Shown piece after piece: positions 60,726 to 64,000 of a stretch of DNA of 64,000 bases. Under the pieces are notes generated by a model. It ran no database searches and was not told the origin of the DNA. It saw nothing but the letters and a program-made list of their open reading frames with translations. The DNA is from Ctenosaura bakeri. Lineage: Eukaryota; Chordata; Lepidosauria; Squamata; Iguanidae. Where the stretch lies: contig CAOLHI010000564.1 in the NCBI GenBank assembly GCA_948474755.1, positions 1,054,001 to 1,118,000 on the forward strand. The letters run 5' to 3'. Numbering within the stretch: position 1 is the stretch's first letter; each line of letters begins with the position of its first letter. Both the position numbers and the translations under genes were made by a program.

Positions 60726-60955
60726 CAAACTGCCCTGGTGGCGCAGTGGTTAAATGCCAGTACTGCAAGCCACAAGGTTGTGAGTTCGATCCTGCCTGGC
60801 TCCAAGGTTGACTCAGCCTTCCATCCTTTCACAGGTCAGTAAAATGAGTACCCAGCTTGTTGGGGGCATGTATAGAAATGTTTCGAAATACATGCTATTT
60901 GTAAGTTGTTCACCGCCTCGATCCATATGGAGAGGCGAGATACAAATAAATAATT
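60726..60955 (+). mobile_element. tRNA-derived SINE
   Basis: CTGGTGGCGCAGTGGTTAAAT (A-box) and GAGTTCGATCC (B-box), then CAGCCTTCCATCC, GGGTACCC-like spacing and a body ending AGATACAAATAAATAATT. Same class as 38781. Confidence 0.8.
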
Positions 60956-61468
60956 AAAAAAAATCTGTCCCTGTTAATTTCTCAACTGTTTTTGGTTTCA
61001 CATCTCCAAAAATATCTGAAGCATCCTATTCTTGTGAATTCCTTTGCCACCTTGGAATCATTTGGATCTACAGACTCTCTCCCGCAAGGAATTTTGTCCA
61101 TGCACTGAGATACTATATCCTATTTGTTTAGGATAAGGGTATAAATGATTACTAACCATGATGGCTTCTCTTGCTCCAGGGTCAAAGCAAAAAGGCCGTA
61201 TATATCAGTTGTTGGTGACCTTGAGCTTTAGACCCTTAGTTCATTCATGCATTGTAAATGCAATCAGGCAACTGATTGGCCACAGTAGGATTACATATTT
61301 TCAGTCTGATCCAACATGAGGTTTCTTATGTTTTGGTGCAGATAAAAATGTAACTAGTAAATTTAGATTCACTTTTGATTTTATTTTAAAATCTGCATGT
61401 GATTTGTTGAATTTCTTCAGCCCCTCCATTCCCATATATACATACATATATACGTAAAATATACTTAG

Positions 61469-61930
61469 AATCATAGAAGCATAGAAATGTAGAGTTGGAA
61501 GAGACCACAGGGGCCATCCAGTCCAACCCCCTGCCATACAGGAACACCCTCAAAGCACTCCCAACAGATGACCATCCAGCCTCTGCTTAAAAACCTCCAA
61601 GGAAGGAGACTCCACCACACTCCATTGAGGCAGCAGATTCCACTGCCGGACAGCCCTGACTGTCAGGAAGTTCTTCCTGAGGTTCAGGTGGACTCTCCTT
61701 TCCTGCAGCTTGAATCCATTGCTCCTTGTCCTGTTCTCTGGAGCATCAGAAAACAAGCCCTCTCCTTCCTCTACATGGCATCCCTTCAAATATTTAAACA
61801 TGGCTATCATGTCCCCTCTTAACCTTCTCTTCTGCAGACTAAACATACCCAGCTCTCTAAGTCTATCCTGATAGGGCATGGTTTCCAGGCCTCTCACCAT
61901 TTTGGTCGCCCTCCTCTGGACTTGCTTAAT
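61469..61930 (-). mobile_element. CR1 LINE 3' end
   Basis: Minus-strand ORF2 C-terminus (KMVRGLETMPYQDRLRELG, then [20 protein letters not shown]) with the standard CR1 3' terminus. It adjoins the left edge of duplication copy 2. Confidence 0.9.
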
Positions 61931-62090
61931 TGGTTGAGAAACAACCTCCCATCACTATGTCATCATCATATCTCAGAATGTTTTAACTATGGATTCCTAG
62001 TTGTCCTTTGAGGATCCTTTCCAACTCAATGGTTCTATAAAGGATTTTTTCCAGTATTCCCACTCCTTGATCTCTTCTTTCTGGAGCCTG

Positions 62091-62292
62091 GGCCATTTCT
62101 GCACTACACTGTTATAGTGGTATTATTCCGTTTTCAACATCCTGTGGAATTCTGGAGTTTGTAGTTTACTGAGGCCAAAGAGCTCTCTAGCTGAGAATTC
62201 TAAAAGCCCCTCCCTAAGCTGCAAACCCCAGGATTCCATAGGATGTTGAAAGTGGAATAATAACACTATAGCAGGGTGGTGTGGAAAAGGTC
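62091..62292. mobile_element. Family 1 MITE
   Basis: Starts GGCCATTTCTGCACTACAC. Arms contain ACATCCTGTGGAATTCTGG and CCAGGATTCCATAGGATG. It is absent from the corresponding place in copy 1, so it came after the duplication. Confidence 0.75.
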
Positions 62293-62448
62293 TTCGTCTT
62301 TTGTTTACAGTTGCCCATATATGTTAATTCATTTGCTAGGTGTTACAGTCCAGGAAGAATGATAGAGTAAGTTCTGCGACAGTGATTAACCAGTGTGCCA
62401 TGTAGTGGAGCACTTTATATAACACAGCAGGCATGTTGGACAACTATA

Positions 62449-62540
62449 GCCATTTCCGCACCAGACTGTTATAGTGCTTTTCTTCCACTTTCAACATCCT
62501 ATGGAATCCTGGGGTTTGTAGTTTAGGGAGGGGTCTCAGG
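62449..62540. mobile_element. Half copy of a family 1 MITE
   Basis: Only the left arm is present (GCCATTTCCGCACCAGACTG ... GGGGTTTGTAGTTTAGGGAG). The site in copy 1 (about 50802) lacks it. Confidence 0.65.
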
Positions 62541-62757
62541 CTAAGGTTAAAAACTGCATTCTGGACAGACCTTCAAAAATGTATTCCACATTGTAACAGA
62601 AAAAGGAAACCAAGGAATATATGCTACGCTATGAAATGAAACCCAACAGGAAAAATCAAAACACAACAAAATTGTGAGCTAAAATGCTTTAATACCAAAC
62701 TGCAATTTCAACATTGCAGTTAGGAAACAAAGAATTCTCTTGACCGTTCCTTCTTGA

Positions 62758-62812
62758 TCATTCATTCTTACATGTTCCAAAACCCCTGAGGAAGAAAGGC
62801 TCAGCACTATTC
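62758..62812 (-). CDS. Kazal-type inhibitor gene G: last exon only (duplicate of F)
   Basis: The exon begins after TTTTTCTAG, phase 2, and encodes [17 protein letters not shown] and a stop. Against gene F it has D-to-G and E-to-T changes before the last cysteine, with the cysteine, length (55 nt) and acceptor conserved, so it appears intact. The other exons should lie to the right of 64000. An ATTAAA signal is retained downstream. Confidence 0.75.
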
Positions 62813-63040
62813 CTAGAAAAATAAAGTGTAATATATATTAAAAGTATGATCATGGGCATCTGGAATCATGACATATTGTTACAGTTTCACAAAATAAGTG
62901 TGAAATAGCTCTACAATCAGTCACATTCATCTTGCGGTGCTCCCTAGAACCTATTTCCTCTATAGGACAAATAAAGTTGGTAGTTTTTATGCCAGCACTT
63001 TCACAACAGAAATTCACTGGAAAGAACTGAGGCCCTCTCA

Positions 63041-63953
63041 GGGCTTTTCCGCACTTTGGAGGGGAAATGGGGCAGTCCGTTACTCACCGGACGGGCATGC
63101 TCCCTCCCAACGATCCATGACGGTCCGGAGCAGTGTGTGCCTGCACTACACACTCTCCGGCGACGAAAATGGAGGCTTCTGGTTGGCGGAGGCTCTCCAC
63201 CAACCGGAGAAGCTCGCCAGCCGGAAGCCCACCCCCAGAAGATCTGCAGACTCGCACTGGTGCGAGCCTGTAGATCTATACTTCACAGAGCGACGGACTG
63301 AGGTGCACCGCGCTATTGAAAGTCCTCTTTTAATCGGTCTTTCAGGCCTTTTCCTCATTTTATTTTTGAAATGGGGCGTCGCATCCTCCAGCGAGGACGT
63401 TCACATTTGGGGGCAAACTGGGTTCGGACTACTTGCTGTTTGTCCGGACTTCAGCCCGCTCTGGAATGCCCAGAACTAGTGGTTGCCCATGCTATTGAAA
63501 GACCGATTAAAAGAGGACTTTCAATAGCGCGGTGCACCTCAGTCCGTCGCTCTGTGAAGTATAGATCTACAGACTTGCACCAGTGCGAGTCTGAAGATCT
63601 TCTGGGGGCGGGCTTCCAGCTGGCGAGCTTCTCCGGTTGGTGGAGAGCCTCCGCCAACCAGAAGCCTCCATTTTTGTCGCTGGAGAGTGTGTAGCGCAGG
63701 CACACACTGCTCCGGACCGTCATGGATCGTTGGGAGGGAGCATGCCCGTCCGGTGAGTAACGGACTGCCCCATTTCCCCTCCAAAGTGCGGAAAAGCCCT
63801 CAATAGCATGGGCAACCACCAGTTCTGGGCATTCCGGAGTGGGCTGAAGTCCGGACAAACAGTAAATAGTTCGAACCTAGTTCGTCCCCAAATGTGAACG
63901 CCCTCGCTGGAGGACACGCCACCCCATTTCAAAAATAAAATGCAAAAAAGGCC
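63041..63953. mobile_element. Two 455-bp DNA elements nested in opposite orientation
   Basis: The outer copy is 63041-63344 plus 63803-63953 (304+151 = 455 bp), with ends GGGCTTTTCCGCAC and AAAAAAGGCC and TCA duplicated at 63038-63040 and 63954-63956. The inner copy, 63345-63799 (455 bp), is the reverse orientation of the same element, with ends GGCCTTTTCC and GGAAAAGCCC and TCA duplicated at 63342-63344 and 63800-63802. It is related to the element at 41987. All open frames in this stretch come from the repeat. Confidence 0.85.
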
Positions 63954-64000
63954 TCACACTAGGTGGTTATAGCACTGATTCCACTCAAACTGCCATGGCT

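Larger units (their letters stand above)
61960..64000. repeat. Tandem duplication, copy 2 (runs off the window)
   Basis: Counterpart of 50490-51340 and beyond, enlarged by MITEs at 62091 and 62449 and by the nested pair at 63041-63953. The last 47 bases (GATTCCACTCAAACTGCC...) correspond to 51303-51338. Confidence 0.8.

Noticed and set aside
60729..60800. Possible tRNA gene (A- and B-box present)
   Set aside because: Part of a SINE with a conserved non-tRNA body; no proper acceptor stem is evident.
62937..63932. Several 80-180 codon frames near the right end
   Set aside because: All read through the two nested inverted transposon copies; the same peptides appear on both strands.
1..64000. 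CRISPR arrays, bacterial operons, riboswitches
   Set aside because: Nothing of the kind is seen; tandem repeats here are microsatellites or transposon parts of a vertebrate genome.

Overview
This is intron-rich, AT-rich vertebrate nuclear DNA with no bacterial-type operons. The repeats point to a squamate reptile, probably an iguanian lizard. There are CR1 LINE 3' ends, tRNA-derived SINEs of the Sauria-SINE type, a 5S-rRNA-derived SINE, Rex1-like and L1-like LINE tails, a Penelope-like element and many GGCC-ended MITEs. The taxon is inferred from repeats only.

The host genes are a head-to-tail array of small secreted Kazal-type serine protease inhibitors (SPINK-like), all on the minus strand. 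I rebuilt the exons from conserved splice sites, intron phases (1, 0, 2) and the six-cysteine Kazal spacing. From left to right: an orphan signal-peptide exon (gene B, 8.7 kb); a complete four-exon gene (A, 11.9-15.9 kb, 78 aa, predicted P1 Ala); a second complete gene (C, 19.3-27.2 kb, 75 aa, P1 Leu, arginine-rich C-terminus); a broken locus whose exons 1-2 lie on the minus strand (D, 38.7-39.5 kb) and whose probable Kazal exon lies inverted on the plus strand with two lesions (E, 34.4 kb); a third complete gene (F, 51.0-55.9 kb, 122 aa, P1 Met) with an unusual 51-residue extra N-terminal segment; and the last exon of a tandem duplicate of F (G, 62.76 kb), the rest of which lies beyond the window. 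Five signal-peptide exons have a TATA-like tract about 100-160 bases upstream. Four of them also have a TGATTATGAAA-like block 130-250 bases upstream. The locus looks like a gene family expanding by duplication and losing members by insertion and inversion.

Between the genes the DNA is mostly mobile-element debris, with a readable order of nested insertions. There are four solo LTRs of one family with exact 4-bp target duplications (CCTG, ATAG, ATAT, CTCC) and a probable fifth. There are also two GC-rich LTRs carrying open frames and a small LTR with a 5-bp duplication. A gypsy fragment has protease directly followed by integrase, abuts a SMARCAD1-derived pseudogene and is split by a solo LTR. 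A Penelope element is split by a MITE, and a MITE is split by a CR1. At 63.0-64.0 kb two 455-bp copies of one DNA transposon are nested in opposite orientation; the tandem duplicate at 51.29 kb preserves the empty site.

Stretches with no gene or repeat I can name are 1-635, 3082-3860, 4791-5812, 7921-8580, 9060-9780, 10713-11670, 18420-19140, 36250-38330, 40800-41830, 43905-45135, 46500-47820, 53400-54620 and 59320-60420. The first exon of gene G and everything upstream of it lie outside the window.
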